A DNA stretch of 64,000 nucleotides. Source: Coprobacillus cateniformis (lineage in GTDB: Bacteria; Bacillota_I; Bacilli_A; Erysipelotrichales; Coprobacillaceae). The translations under genes were made by a program, and so were the position numbers. The first letter of the stretch is position 1. Each line of letters starts with the position of its first letter. Below, one piece after another: positions 24,083-32,211 of the stretch. The stretch spans positions 2,014,090 through 2,078,089 of the forward strand of contig NZ_WSNW01000001.1 of NCBI RefSeq assembly GCF_009767585.1. Reading direction: 5' to 3'. The notes below the pieces were generated by a model. That model had not been told where the DNA came from. It ran no database searches and worked only from the letters and a program-made list of their open reading frames with translations.

Positions 24083-24862
24083 ATGAAGATAGAAATTAAA
24101 AATCAAGATCAAGTGAAAGCGTTATTAAATGGAGAAAATGAATTGATATTATTTTATAATAATGAATATGTAGAAGGAGATCATATATGTATTTATCCTG
24201 ATCAAGTCCCAGTTTATTTAAATGTACAGGTAGATGATGCAATAATATCATCTATGATTTATATCAAAGAAGGAATATTCCAATATTTTATTCCTTGTGG
24301 AAATGAAAGAAAATCTTATAGTTACAAAGCTTTTTATAACAAGAAACATCTTATCAGAGTATCAAAGGCAAGTTATCAGCAAATCAATGCCTATCAGAAC
24401 TTAGCACTAAATACCAGTGATCAAGTTTACTTACTAAATGTTTATCCACATGCGACTTCTTCAGAAGATTGTTCATTATCACCAGTATTTCAGCCTAAAA
24501 ATGTTATTGATGGACTAACCTTTAATACAGAACATGGACGTTGGCCTTTTACATCATGGAGTTATCAGCAGAATCCTCAAGCAACATTGACAATTCATTT
24601 TGGAAGAAAGGTGAATGTTCAGGATATTCATATTTATTTAAGAGCGGATTTCCCTCATGATAGTTATTTCCAAAATATCAGTTTAGAATATTCAAATCAT
24701 CATTGTTCTCATTTTTCATTACAAAAAGTATCCCATGTGCAAACATTTTCTGTTGATGAAGAAGATGTCGAATGGATAAGATTTTATCAATTTAAAAAGG
24801 CTGATGAGAAGGCCGTATTTGCTGCTATAACACAAATAGAAGTTTATGGCTATAATCAATGA
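24083..24862 (+). CDS. Discoidin (F5/8 type C)-like carbohydrate-binding protein, cytoplasmic
   Basis: A 259-aa protein. The C-terminal about 140 residues look like a discoidin/F5/8 type C beta-sandwich ('NVIDGLTFNTEHGRWPFTSW', 'ATLTIHFGRKVNVQDIHIYL', ending in 'ITQIEVYGYN'). The N-terminal part ('GDHICIYPDQVPVYLNVQV') is beta-rich. No signal peptide, anchor or catalytic motif is visible. Being in the same operon as UGL and GH35, it may bind or present a glycan or act as an accessory subunit; this is inference only. AAAGGAGAG precedes ATG 24083. Confidence 0.65.
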   Translation: MKIEIKNQDQVKALLNGENELILFYNNEYVEGDHICIYPDQVPVYLNVQVDDAIISSMIYIKEGIFQYFIPCGNERKSYSYKAFYNKKHLIRVSKASYQQINAYQNLALNTSDQVYLLNVYPHATSSEDCSLSPVFQPKNVIDGLTFNTEHGRWPFTSWSYQQNPQATLTIHFGRKVNVQDIHIYLRADFPHDSYFQNISLEYSNHHCSHFSLQKVSHVQTFSVDEEDVEWIRFYQFKKADEKAVFAAITQIEVYGYNQ

Positions 24863-24868
24863 AAACCC

Positions 24869-24890
24869 TTTAGTAAACACGTTTACTAAA
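24869..24890. promoter_or_regulatory. LacI-type operator in front of the regulator gene
   Basis: TTTAGTAAAC (24869-24878) and GTTTACTAAA (24881-24890) are perfect 10-bp arms with a 2-bp centre. The half-site AGTAAAC is the one repeated at 18288, 18354 and 18529, linking this regulator to the DhuD/PTS intergenic region and to its own control. Confidence 0.8.
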
Positions 24891-24942
24891 TAGATTGGTT
24901 GTGTTAAAATAATAACATGAACTTCAAAGAGAGGTAATTGAG

Positions 24943-25947
24943 ATGAAAAAAAGCAAAATCACAATTAAAGATATTGCTGAAATGGCTGGAACGTCAAAAA
25001 CAACTGTTTCTTTCTATTTGAATGGAAAAACAGAAAAAATGTCTGAAGAAACAAAACAAAGAATTGAACAGGTAATAAGAGAAACAAATTATTGTCCAAG
25101 TATTGTCGCCAGAAGTTTAAATTCTAAGAATAGTAAATTAATAGGAATATTAATTGGTGATATTACAAATTCGTTTTCTAATCAGATTGTCAAAGGTATA
25201 GAGTCTGAAGCAAGTCGTAATGGATATCAGATTATTGTAGGGAATAGTGATTATAATCATCAAAGAGAAGAAAACTATGTAGAAAGAATGTTATCAATGG
25301 GAGTGGATGGCTTTATTATTCAACCAACTGCTCAATTTAGAAAGATATCAAAGAGATTAGAGAGTTTAGGGAAACCTATGGTTTTCTTTGATAGTAAATT
25401 GTATGATATGAAAACAAAGTGGGTCAAAACAAATAACTATGAAGCAACTTATGATGCAACAGTCAGATGTATTGAGAAAGGTTATGAAAAATACTATATG
25501 ATTACTGCTGATCCTCAATTAATTAGTACAAGATTAGAAAGAACAAGTGGTTTTGTAGATGCTTTAGCAGACCATGAAAAAGATTATGAGACATTGATTA
25601 TTGAAAATGATCAGGTGAAACCAGAAGTCATTGCTGACTTTATTGATGAGCGGCTAGATTTAAACAAAAAAACATTAGTGTTTGTGCCTAATTGCTGGGC
25701 TTTACCAACAGTATTTATTGCTTTAAAATATCATCGTAAACATATGCCACAACTTGGACTCATGGGTTTTGATAATATGGAATGGGTGAATTTCTCATCA
25801 CCTAGTATTACAACTATTGTTCAGCCAGCTTTTGAAGAAGGGCTTGAAGCTGCTAGGATTGTAATTGATCAGATTGAAGGAAAAAATGAAGTGATTGGGC
25901 AACAAGTGTTGGATTGTTATGTAAATTGGAATGAATCGACATTTTAG
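24943..25947 (+). CDS. LacI-family transcriptional regulator, RegR-like
   Basis: A 334-aa LacI/GalR regulator. The N-terminal HTH with hinge is 'TIKDIAEMAGTSKTTVSFYL' (residues 7-26), then 'NYCPSIVARSLNSKNSKLIG' and a periplasmic-binding-like effector domain ('GILIGDITNSFSNQIVKGIE'). It closes the glycosaminoglycan locus, and a matching palindrome lies at 24869. In streptococci the analogous RegR controls hyaluronate utilisation, so it is the likely repressor of both the rightward PTS/hydrolase and leftward DhuD operons. The effector is unknown. Confidence 0.9.
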   Translation: MKKSKITIKDIAEMAGTSKTTVSFYLNGKTEKMSEETKQRIEQVIRETNYCPSIVARSLNSKNSKLIGILIGDITNSFSNQIVKGIESEASRNGYQIIVGNSDYNHQREENYVERMLSMGVDGFIIQPTAQFRKISKRLESLGKPMVFFDSKLYDMKTKWVKTNNYEATYDATVRCIEKGYEKYYMITADPQLISTRLERTSGFVDALADHEKDYETLIIENDQVKPEVIADFIDERLDLNKKTLVFVPNCWALPTVFIALKYHRKHMPQLGLMGFDNMEWVNFSSPSITTIVQPAFEEGLEAARIVIDQIEGKNEVIGQQVLDCYVNWNESTF

Positions 25948-26132
25948 ATAAAATTCGAATATTGCAAATTTAAAAGGAAGTCATCGAGGTTTCTTTTATT
26001 CAATCAGTTAACTATTTTGCTAGGGTACTTAACATTGATTATTTATAAAAATAGCGTATTATTATAAATAAGGAAAATGAAATAATTTATGAGAAAGTTT
26101 GAATTTAATGAGGGAAAGATGAGGTATAAATT

Positions 26133-26570
26133 ATGCAAATAGAAAGACAAATGTATGGAAAATGTAAAGAATTTTTTGATGTTCTAATAGAGGGGATTAA
26201 AGAAGATATATTATCTTCAACTGGTAAAACTATAGCAGAAGAAAAATTAAAAGAAGGATATTCTTATAAAAAGAAAATCATGAATAAAAAAGAAACAATT
26301 GCTAAGGCTAAAATTGTAAAATATGATGTTCCAAATGAATATTGCCTGAAAGTGACAAGTGATAATGGTGTAACAACTATTTCATATAAGATTCGTCAAG
26401 AAGATGATGAAAATTTCACAGTTGTTTATAAAGAAGAATATGTTGCAAAAGGTGCATCAAAAGGAAAATTAGTTCATTTTATGCATGAACGTTCTGTGAA
26501 GAAGAGAATAAATAGGACTCTTGACTATATTCAAAAATATATGAATGAAAAGAAAAATAAGGAAGAATAA
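26133..26570 (+). CDS. DUF3284-like protein
   Basis: A 145-aa soluble, Lys- and Glu-rich protein with an N-terminal 'ERQMYGKCKEFFDVLIEGI' and alternating beta strands. It resembles DUF3284, a family of small START/SRPBCC-like proteins often near PTS genes. No function is established. It stands alone after the LacI gene. No clear SD precedes ATG 26133 (the GATGAGG at about 26120 is marginal). Confidence 0.55.
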   Translation: MQIERQMYGKCKEFFDVLIEGIKEDILSSTGKTIAEEKLKEGYSYKKKIMNKKETIAKAKIVKYDVPNEYCLKVTSDNGVTTISYKIRQEDDENFTVVYKEEYVAKGASKGKLVHFMHERSVKKRINRTLDYIQKYMNEKKNKEE

Positions 26571-26610
26571 ACAAGATTGATTCAAGAATACATTAGTAAT
26601 CTTGAATTTT

Positions 26611-27045
26611 TTAATCCCATTTTTTAAGTAATCTTAATAAGGTTGCAATCGATTGATTAAACTCTTCTTGTTCTTGAGGGGTAAGATGTTGTTGAATTTG
26701 TTCTTGTAAAGGTGTTGTATCTAGAGGGTTTTCTTTAAGAAATTGTTGACCATTTTTATTAATACATATAAGAATACTGCGACGATCATTAGGATCATCT
26801 TGTCTTTCAATGAGCTCATATTGATAAAGTTTATCTATCATTTGTGTGGCATGTTGTTTGCTTAAGCGTAATCTTTTAGCGATTTCACTCATCTTCATAA
26901 GACCATCTTTTTCTAAAATAAGTAAACAAAAATAAGTTTCATAACTCATATTTTTATGTTTTTGATTTTGTTTAATGCTTCTTTCTACTTTATAATGCCA
27001 ATGTGGTAAGATGTGGATAATGTTTTTATGTAGTGTATTATTCAT
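26611..27045 (-). CDS. MarR-family transcriptional regulator
   Basis: A 144-aa winged-helix MarR protein. Features are 'LTYETYFCLLIL'-type helix 2, the recognition helix 'RLRLSKQHATQMIDKLYQYELI' (split) and the wing 'RQDDPNDRRSILICINKNG', where the DxRxxxxxLT-like motif is clear. It is divergent from the FUSC-type exporter gene, with a palindrome between them at 27096-27117, so it probably represses that exporter and itself and is relieved by a phenolic or drug-like ligand. Confidence 0.88.
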   Translation of the reverse strand: MNNTLHKNIIHILPHWHYKVERSIKQNQKHKNMSYETYFCLLILEKDGLMKMSEIAKRLRLSKQHATQMIDKLYQYELIERQDDPNDRRSILICINKNGQQFLKENPLDTTPLQEQIQQHLTPQEQEEFNQSIATLLRLLKKWD

Positions 27046-27095
27046 AGTGTCCTCCCATATGAATGCCTATTGACATTCTGAATAACTTGAATATA

Positions 27096-27117
27096 ATAGT
27101 AAATAAAAGTTTACTAT
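27096..27117. promoter_or_regulatory. MarR operator palindrome
   Basis: ATAGTAAA (27096-27103) and TTTACTAT (27110-27117) are perfect 8-bp arms with a 6-bp spacer, placed between the divergent MarR and FUSC genes. A second TTTACTAT-like half-site follows at about 27127. Confidence 0.7.
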
Positions 27118-27192
27118 CTATAATAATTTACTATATTATTATCATAATAGATTAGACTTTGAAAATCAAGTATTATAGAAAGGATGATAAAA

Positions 27193-28245
27193 ATGAGTTT
27201 CATTAATAAAGAAAGTCTTCTATGGAAGATTATTCATAATGCTTTTCGCTTTCTCATTAGTTTAGCTTTTATTATCGTATTTCAGACTTTATTTGGTGTT
27301 GAAAATACACTGCTTGGTGTTGCTATTAGTGTTGGTTTTACGATGCTGCCAATGTGTAATCTTGATATAAAGCCATGGACAATGTTTTGGATTATTGTCA
27401 TATTGTATGGTGGAAGCACGTTTGTAGCTCAGTTAAGTGCTGTCAATCCGTGGTTAGCCTTTGGATGTAATTTTATCTTTTTATCTTTAATTATACTTTT
27501 GGCTAATGAACCACTTGAATATCAAACCAATATTACTTTTTTGCTTTGTTTTGTTTTTAGTCAATCAACTGTTGTTTCTTGGAGTCAATTTCCAATGCGA
27601 GCTACAGCTGGTATTGTTGGAGGAATATTTGTTGGTGGCTGTGTTGTTTTGAATTGGTATCGTCATGGTTATGGTGGTAAAATAAGGGTGAGACAGCAAA
27701 TATTACGCTGTCAGGTCAATCGAAGTTATCTTTTAAGAATGTCATTCGGAGTCTCTCTAGCTATGTTAATTGGAAGCTTATTTGAGATAAGTAAGCCATT
27801 GTGGATAAGTATTGTAGTTATGTCATTAACGCAATTAGAATTTACTGAAACATTAACAAGAATAAAACATCGATTTGTAGGAACTTTAGTTGGAATTATA
27901 ATCTTTTTTATTTTCTTTCAATATTTAATTCCTCAGCAATATGCTGGTTTTGTCGTTATGTTTTTAGGGTACATGGGATTCTTTTTACCAGAATATAAAT
28001 TTAAACAGATTATAAATGCAGTCAGTGCTTTAAATGCATCATTGGTTATATTAGATACTTTAACAGCAATTGAAAATAGGCTGTTATGTTTAGTCGCAGG
28101 AATAATGATTGTTTTAGGTATTTATTTTATAACAAAGTTCATAAGAAGCTTGCATTTGAAATCATCAGAAATGATGAAGAAATGGGCAGATGATTTTTTC
28201 AATCAGTTAGAAACAAAAAAGTATGATATGAATATGTTTCATTAA
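27193..28245 (+). CDS. FUSC/aromatic-acid-exporter-like membrane protein
   Basis: A 350-aa membrane protein with two blocks of about five hydrophobic segments (residues 12-160 and 180-320), the pattern of FUSC/ArAE-type transporters, for example in 'PLWISIVVMSLTQLEFTETLTRIKHRFVGTLVG' (split here). It lacks a large soluble domain, as in short Firmicute members. It probably exports aromatic or lipophilic acids under control of the divergent MarR. ATG 27193 is preferred because AAAGGA overlaps the upstream ATG at 27184. Confidence 0.75.
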   Translation: MSFINKESLLWKIIHNAFRFLISLAFIIVFQTLFGVENTLLGVAISVGFTMLPMCNLDIKPWTMFWIIVILYGGSTFVAQLSAVNPWLAFGCNFIFLSLIILLANEPLEYQTNITFLLCFVFSQSTVVSWSQFPMRATAGIVGGIFVGGCVVLNWYRHGYGGKIRVRQQILRCQVNRSYLLRMSFGVSLAMLIGSLFEISKPLWISIVVMSLTQLEFTETLTRIKHRFVGTLVGIIIFFIFFQYLIPQQYAGFVVMFLGYMGFFLPEYKFKQIINAVSALNASLVILDTLTAIENRLLCLVAGIMIVLGIYFITKFIRSLHLKSSEMMKKWADDFFNQLETKKYDMNMFH

Positions 28246-28271
28246 GAAACAACTCATGATCATACTTTTTA
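28215..28271. terminator. Bidirectional terminator between convergent genes
   Basis: AAAAAGTATGAT (28216-28227) pairs with ATCATACTTTTT (28259-28270), with an inner stem GTTTC/GAAAC. It serves the FUSC gene on the plus strand and the ABC operon on the minus strand, and its left arm lies in the FUSC coding end. Confidence 0.7.
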
Positions 28272-28273
28272 CT

Positions 28274-29008
28274 TTAATGATTCACTTTCTTCATAAAGAT
28301 ATATATTGATACTCCAATAATAACAATTGTATAACCTATTACCCATAAGAGTTCAGGGAAAACCTGTGTATAATCATGAGCAATAATAAATCTTCCAACA
28401 TTGACAGCATGTACAAAAGGTAAAGCATTTGCTATTGTTTCAAACCATCCCCCAACAAGTGCAACATCAAACCATATTCCTGATAGCCAAGCACTTATAT
28501 TTGTTAATAAAGCTCCACAAGCACCACCAACTTGTTTTTCATTAAATAGTGAGCCACATAAAATCCCCATTCCTATAAAAAGAAGAGCAGCAGGAAGTGA
28601 TGCAAGTATTGCATAAATAATTGATATATCAGCCTTTAAACCTAAACATAGTGCACATAGAAAGCAAACAGTTGTTTGGATGATTGCCATAGGAATTAAT
28701 GGCAAGATATAACCAAAAATAAAATCACTTGCTTTCATTGGTGAACTTTTTAATCTTAACATAAAAGAACTGTAGCGATCTTTAGAAATTAATAAACCAG
28801 AAAAAAGTGATACAAAGGAAAGACTAAAGATAGCAATACCAGGAGCTAACTTCTCAATAGCAAATGGACCAGCATCTCCAGGGATATTTGATTGAATAAG
28901 TGTTAATAATAACAATAATAAAATTGGGAAAGCGACTCCAAAAAACAAACTTAATAAATCCCGAGAAATTTCTTTCATATTACGTTTAGCAAAAATAAGA
29001 GTTTTCAT
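28274..29008 (-). CDS. ABC-2 type transporter permease
   Basis: A 244-aa ABC-2 permease with six membrane segments. 'KRNMKEISRDLLSLFFGVAFPILLLLLL' (split here) is typical of drug- or lipid-export permeases. It works with the ATPase encoded upstream; the two genes overlap by 4 nt. It is the last gene of the XRE-AbrB/ATPase/permease operon. The substrate is unknown. Confidence 0.85.
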   Translation of the reverse strand: MKTLIFAKRNMKEISRDLLSLFFGVAFPILLLLLLTLIQSNIPGDAGPFAIEKLAPGIAIFSLSFVSLFSGLLISKDRYSSFMLRLKSSPMKASDFIFGYILPLIPMAIIQTTVCFLCALCLGLKADISIIYAILASLPAALLFIGMGILCGSLFNEKQVGGACGALLTNISAWLSGIWFDVALVGGWFETIANALPFVHAVNVGRFIIAHDYTQVFPELLWVIGYTIVIIGVSIYIFMKKVNH

Positions 29009-29736
29009 AATAGTGCCTCCTGATGGCTCAATTGAATAAATGCATCCTCAAAATTATCAGTATTTGCCTGTTTCAATAATTCTTTTACGCTTCCTGATAT
29101 AATGAATTGTCCTTGGTTCATAATTCCAATATGATCACTCAAGTTTTCAGCTTCTTCTAAATAATGAGTCGTTAAAATAATCGTCATCTTTTGTTTTAGT
29201 TTTTTGATAAAATCCCATAACTCTCTTCTTGCAATCACATCAAGACCTAATGTGGGTTCATCTAAAAAGAGAATTTTAGGTTCACTAATCAAAGCCATTG
29301 CAATAGATAAGCGTCTTTGCCATCCACCTGACAATGTTCCAGCTCTTTGATTAGCTATTTGTGATAATTGTAAATCTTTCATAATTTCTACAGTTTTTTG
29401 TTGTGCTTGATTTTGACAAAAACCATAGATTTCACAAATAAACTCAAGATTTTCTTTAACACTTAACATAGGTGCAATAGCTGTTTCTTGGGGTGAAACA
29501 TTAATGATTTGTTTAATATTTTGGGCATCTTTGATTAAGTCAAATCCATAGATAGTTGCACATCCTTGCGTTGGCTGAGTCAAACATGATAACATTTTAA
29601 TTGTTGTTGTTTTTCCTGCACCATTGACACCTAATAAGGAATAAAGTTCACCATCTTGAATTTCTAAATTCAAATTTTTAACAGCATCACAATTTTTATA
29701 ACTTTTACAAAGATGATTTGTCTTGATTGCTATCAT
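29005..29736 (-). CDS. ABC transporter ATP-binding protein
   Basis: A 243-aa ATPase. Walker A 'GVNGAGKTTTIK', signature 'LSGGWQRRLSIAMAL' and Walker B 'ILFLDEPTLGLD' are complete. It powers the ABC-2 permease with which it overlaps. ATG 29736 has GGGAGGT at the right distance; its beginning overlaps the 3' end of the XRE-AbrB gene by 32 nt, so the regulator and exporter are translated from one message. Confidence 0.92.
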   Translation of the reverse strand: MIAIKTNHLCKSYKNCDAVKNLNLEIQDGELYSLLGVNGAGKTTTIKMLSCLTQPTQGCATIYGFDLIKDAQNIKQIINVSPQETAIAPMLSVKENLEFICEIYGFCQNQAQQKTVEIMKDLQLSQIANQRAGTLSGGWQRRLSIAMALISEPKILFLDEPTLGLDVIARRELWDFIKKLKQKMTIILTTHYLEEAENLSDHIGIMNQGQFIISGSVKELLKQANTDNFEDAFIQLSHQEALL

Positions 29737-30163
29737 TTTGGATACCTCCCATAGCAAGAATATCTTCAGCCATCTTCATAAATGTACTACTTTTCACAAG
29801 AGCTAGACCACCTTGTTCTTCATCACCTAAAATAATTAAGTTCTCACCTGGTTGAAAATCAAAGATATCTCTTGCTTTTTTAGGAATAACAATTTGACCA
29901 CGTTCCCCAACAGTGACATTTCCAAAGATATGTTTGCCAACAGGTGGAACAGCATATCCCTTTTTATCATGATCGTGGTGTACCAAATCATCAATAGTGA
30001 CACCATAAAGATTGGCAAGTGCCATAGAATTCATTAAGTCTGGTATAGACTCCCCATTTTCCCACTTTGCAACAGCTTGTCTAGAAACACCTATTTTTTC
30101 TGCGACATATTCTAGTGTAAAATGATGTGCATTTCTTAGAAACATTAAATTCTTACTTATCAT
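29705..30163 (-). CDS. XRE-family HTH fused to an AbrB/SpoVT-like domain
   Basis: A 152-aa two-domain regulator. Residues 1-65 are an XRE helix-turn-helix ('EKIGVSRQAVAKWENGESIP'). Residues about 80-130 are a swapped-hairpin AbrB domain ('GNVTVGERGQIVIPKKARDIF'). Both bind DNA in their families, so a multi-site regulator of the overlapping ABC operon is likely. ATG 30163 is chosen because GGGAGGT immediately abuts the alternative ATG at 30172. Confidence 0.87.
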   Translation of the reverse strand: MISKNLMFLRNAHHFTLEYVAEKIGVSRQAVAKWENGESIPDLMNSMALANLYGVTIDDLVHHDHDKKGYAVPPVGKHIFGNVTVGERGQIVIPKKARDIFDFQPGENLIILGDEEQGGLALVKSSTFMKMAEDILAMGGIQNDSNQDKSSL

Positions 30164-30254
30164 ATTTTTCATACCTCCCTATAGTTTTAAGTATACTCTT
30201 CTTTTCATGTTTATCCACCAATCACCATTAACAAGTTATGTTATATTTGGTTGC

Positions 30255-30280
30255 ATGAAAAAAGCAGATTTTTATCTGCT
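30255..30280 (-). terminator. Terminator of the aminopeptidase P gene
   Basis: On the minus strand AGCAGAT-AAAA-ATCTGCT is followed by TTTTTTC. The stem touches the gene's stop codon. Confidence 0.8.
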
Positions 30281-32036
30281 AAATTTCTTTTGTATACTCT
30301 TTTAACCATATTTTCTCTTCTTCACTTAAGAAAGGAGAGACTTTGTTGTAAACTTGTTGATGATAGTCATTTAACCATTTCTTTTCTTTATATGTTAATA
30401 TCTCAACATCAATAGCATCTAAATCAATAGGAGCAACAGTCAAAACATCAAAATGCATGAATTGACCATATTCATTTTCTACTCCATCAACGCATAACAA
30501 CTCATTTTCAATACGGATACCATATTGTCCTTCTAAATAAATACCAGGTTCATCAGTCACAATCATACCTGCTTCTAGTTTACATTCTTCGCCTTGTAAG
30601 CGAGGGCGAGGACGAATACCCTGAGGTCCTTCATGAACATTTAAGAAATGTCCAACCCCATGTCCAGTACCACATTGATAATCAATATCTTCTTCCCACA
30701 TAGGTGTTCTTGCTAGAATATCTAAACTAATGCCAGTTGCTCCATAAAGGAAATGAGCATTCTGTAATGCTAACATGCCTTGCAAGACCATTGTAAAATG
30801 TTTCTTTTGAATTGGAGAAATATGACCTAATGCATAAGTTCTTGTAATATCAGTTGTCCCATCTAAATATTGCCCACCACTATCAATAAGTAAGAAACCA
30901 TTACCTTCAACTTTTGAATGATCTTCTTGTGTAGCGTGGTAATGCATTAATGCTGCATTTTTATTAAATGCACAAATTGTTGTAAAACTCAAATCTACAA
31001 ATAAATCCTGTTGTTGTCTCAATTCTGCCACTTTATCTGAAATACTGATTTCATCCATTGGAATTTTACCATAATTCTTTTTTAACCAATACATGAATTT
31101 CGTCATAGCAACACCATCTTTAATATGGGCATTTTTTGTATTCTCAATCTCTACATCATTTTTAATAGCTTTAAAAGCTTGTGAAGGATTCATACCATTA
31201 ACAATATCACATGAAATCAAATTAAATAATTCGTAATTGATCTGCTGAGTATTTAATAATACAGAACCTTCTAATTTCATAACATCTTGATAGATTTGAT
31301 AATAATCCTTAATAATAACCTGTTCTTGTAAGTAAGCATCAACCATAGATTGATCATATGCTTCTTTTTGTAAATAAAGATAAGATTGATCAAGTGTAAT
31401 TAATGCAAAAGCAAGGGCGGTTGGAGAACAAGGAATGTCCCCACCACGAAGATTAAATATCCAAGCAATATCATCCAATGGAGTGACAATATGAGATGTG
31501 CAATTGTTTTCTTTCATGTACTCTTGAATAATTTCAATTTTCTCATGAGCAGATAAACCATTGTACTTCAAATCATAGATGTATGCTTTTTGACAAGACA
31601 TAGCAGGACGCTGAGTCCAGAATTCATCTAAAAGATCTATACATTCGATATCATGTTCAACATCTTCTAACACTTCTTCTAAATCTAAAACAAATTGTGC
31701 ATTCATTGTTTGACCATCAAATGCAATGATGTCATGAGGTTGCACATCCTGACTTAAAAACTCTAACAGAGTTGGGACACCTTTTTGTGACATCTTCATA
31801 AGTGTAATTCCCTCTTCAAGTTGTTTTGCAGCTTGAATGAAGTATCTTCCATCTGTCCATAAGTAAGCAGCATCTTGTTTCACTAACAAAATACCAGCAC
31901 TCCCTGTAAAGCCACTTAAATAGGCACGTGATTGGAAATGGTCTCCAACTGTTTCTGATTGATGATCATCATCAGTAGGGACAATATAATAGCTTAAATT
32001 CTTTTCTTTTAATAATTTTTGAAATTCCTTTATCAT
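30279..32036 (-). CDS. Aminopeptidase P family protein (Xaa-Pro aminopeptidase, M24B)
   Basis: A 585-aa three-domain M24 metallopeptidase. Two creatinase N-like domains come first ('YYIVPTDDDHQSE', 'YLWTDGRYFIQA'). The pita-bread domain carries the metal ligands Asp in 'LLIDSGGQYLDGTTDITRT', His in 'GTGHGVGHFLNVHEGP' and Glu in 'VTDEPGIYLEGQYGIRIENE' (the first two are seen whole, the last is split). It removes N-terminal residues before proline. The length equals eukaryote-like and Firmicute long forms. The ribosome-binding site is weak; ATG 32036 is chosen over the in-frame start at 32048 on similarity of the N-terminus. Confidence 0.9.
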   Translation of the reverse strand: MIKEFQKLLKEKNLSYYIVPTDDDHQSETVGDHFQSRAYLSGFTGSAGILLVKQDAAYLWTDGRYFIQAAKQLEEGITLMKMSQKGVPTLLEFLSQDVQPHDIIAFDGQTMNAQFVLDLEEVLEDVEHDIECIDLLDEFWTQRPAMSCQKAYIYDLKYNGLSAHEKIEIIQEYMKENNCTSHIVTPLDDIAWIFNLRGGDIPCSPTALAFALITLDQSYLYLQKEAYDQSMVDAYLQEQVIIKDYYQIYQDVMKLEGSVLLNTQQINYELFNLISCDIVNGMNPSQAFKAIKNDVEIENTKNAHIKDGVAMTKFMYWLKKNYGKIPMDEISISDKVAELRQQQDLFVDLSFTTICAFNKNAALMHYHATQEDHSKVEGNGFLLIDSGGQYLDGTTDITRTYALGHISPIQKKHFTMVLQGMLALQNAHFLYGATGISLDILARTPMWEEDIDYQCGTGHGVGHFLNVHEGPQGIRPRPRLQGEECKLEAGMIVTDEPGIYLEGQYGIRIENELLCVDGVENEYGQFMHFDVLTVAPIDLDAIDVEILTYKEKKWLNDYHQQVYNKVSPFLSEEEKIWLKEYTKEI

Positions 32037-32211
32037 TTTTATCACCAATTAATACTTTAACACATTTTTCATATTTTTAATAATAAAATATGTTAAAATA
32101 AGGTTGCTAGCTTAAAAAATAGCATTTGCAACCTAACGTTGACAAAAAGCAAGTTGATGTTGGTAGAGAATACAAACGATATTTTATAAGATATATGTGA
32201 GGTGAGGATAT

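Noticed and set aside
27121..27150. Second TTTACTAT half-site as an independent MarR operator
   Set aside because: Only one arm is clear; it could be an auxiliary half-site, but not enough to call a separate operator.
32101..32134. AGGTTGC...GCAACCT inverted repeat upstream of the XRE membrane gene
   Set aside because: Considered as operator or terminator, but it has no T-tract, occurs once, and no regulator can be tied to it; left as unassigned.
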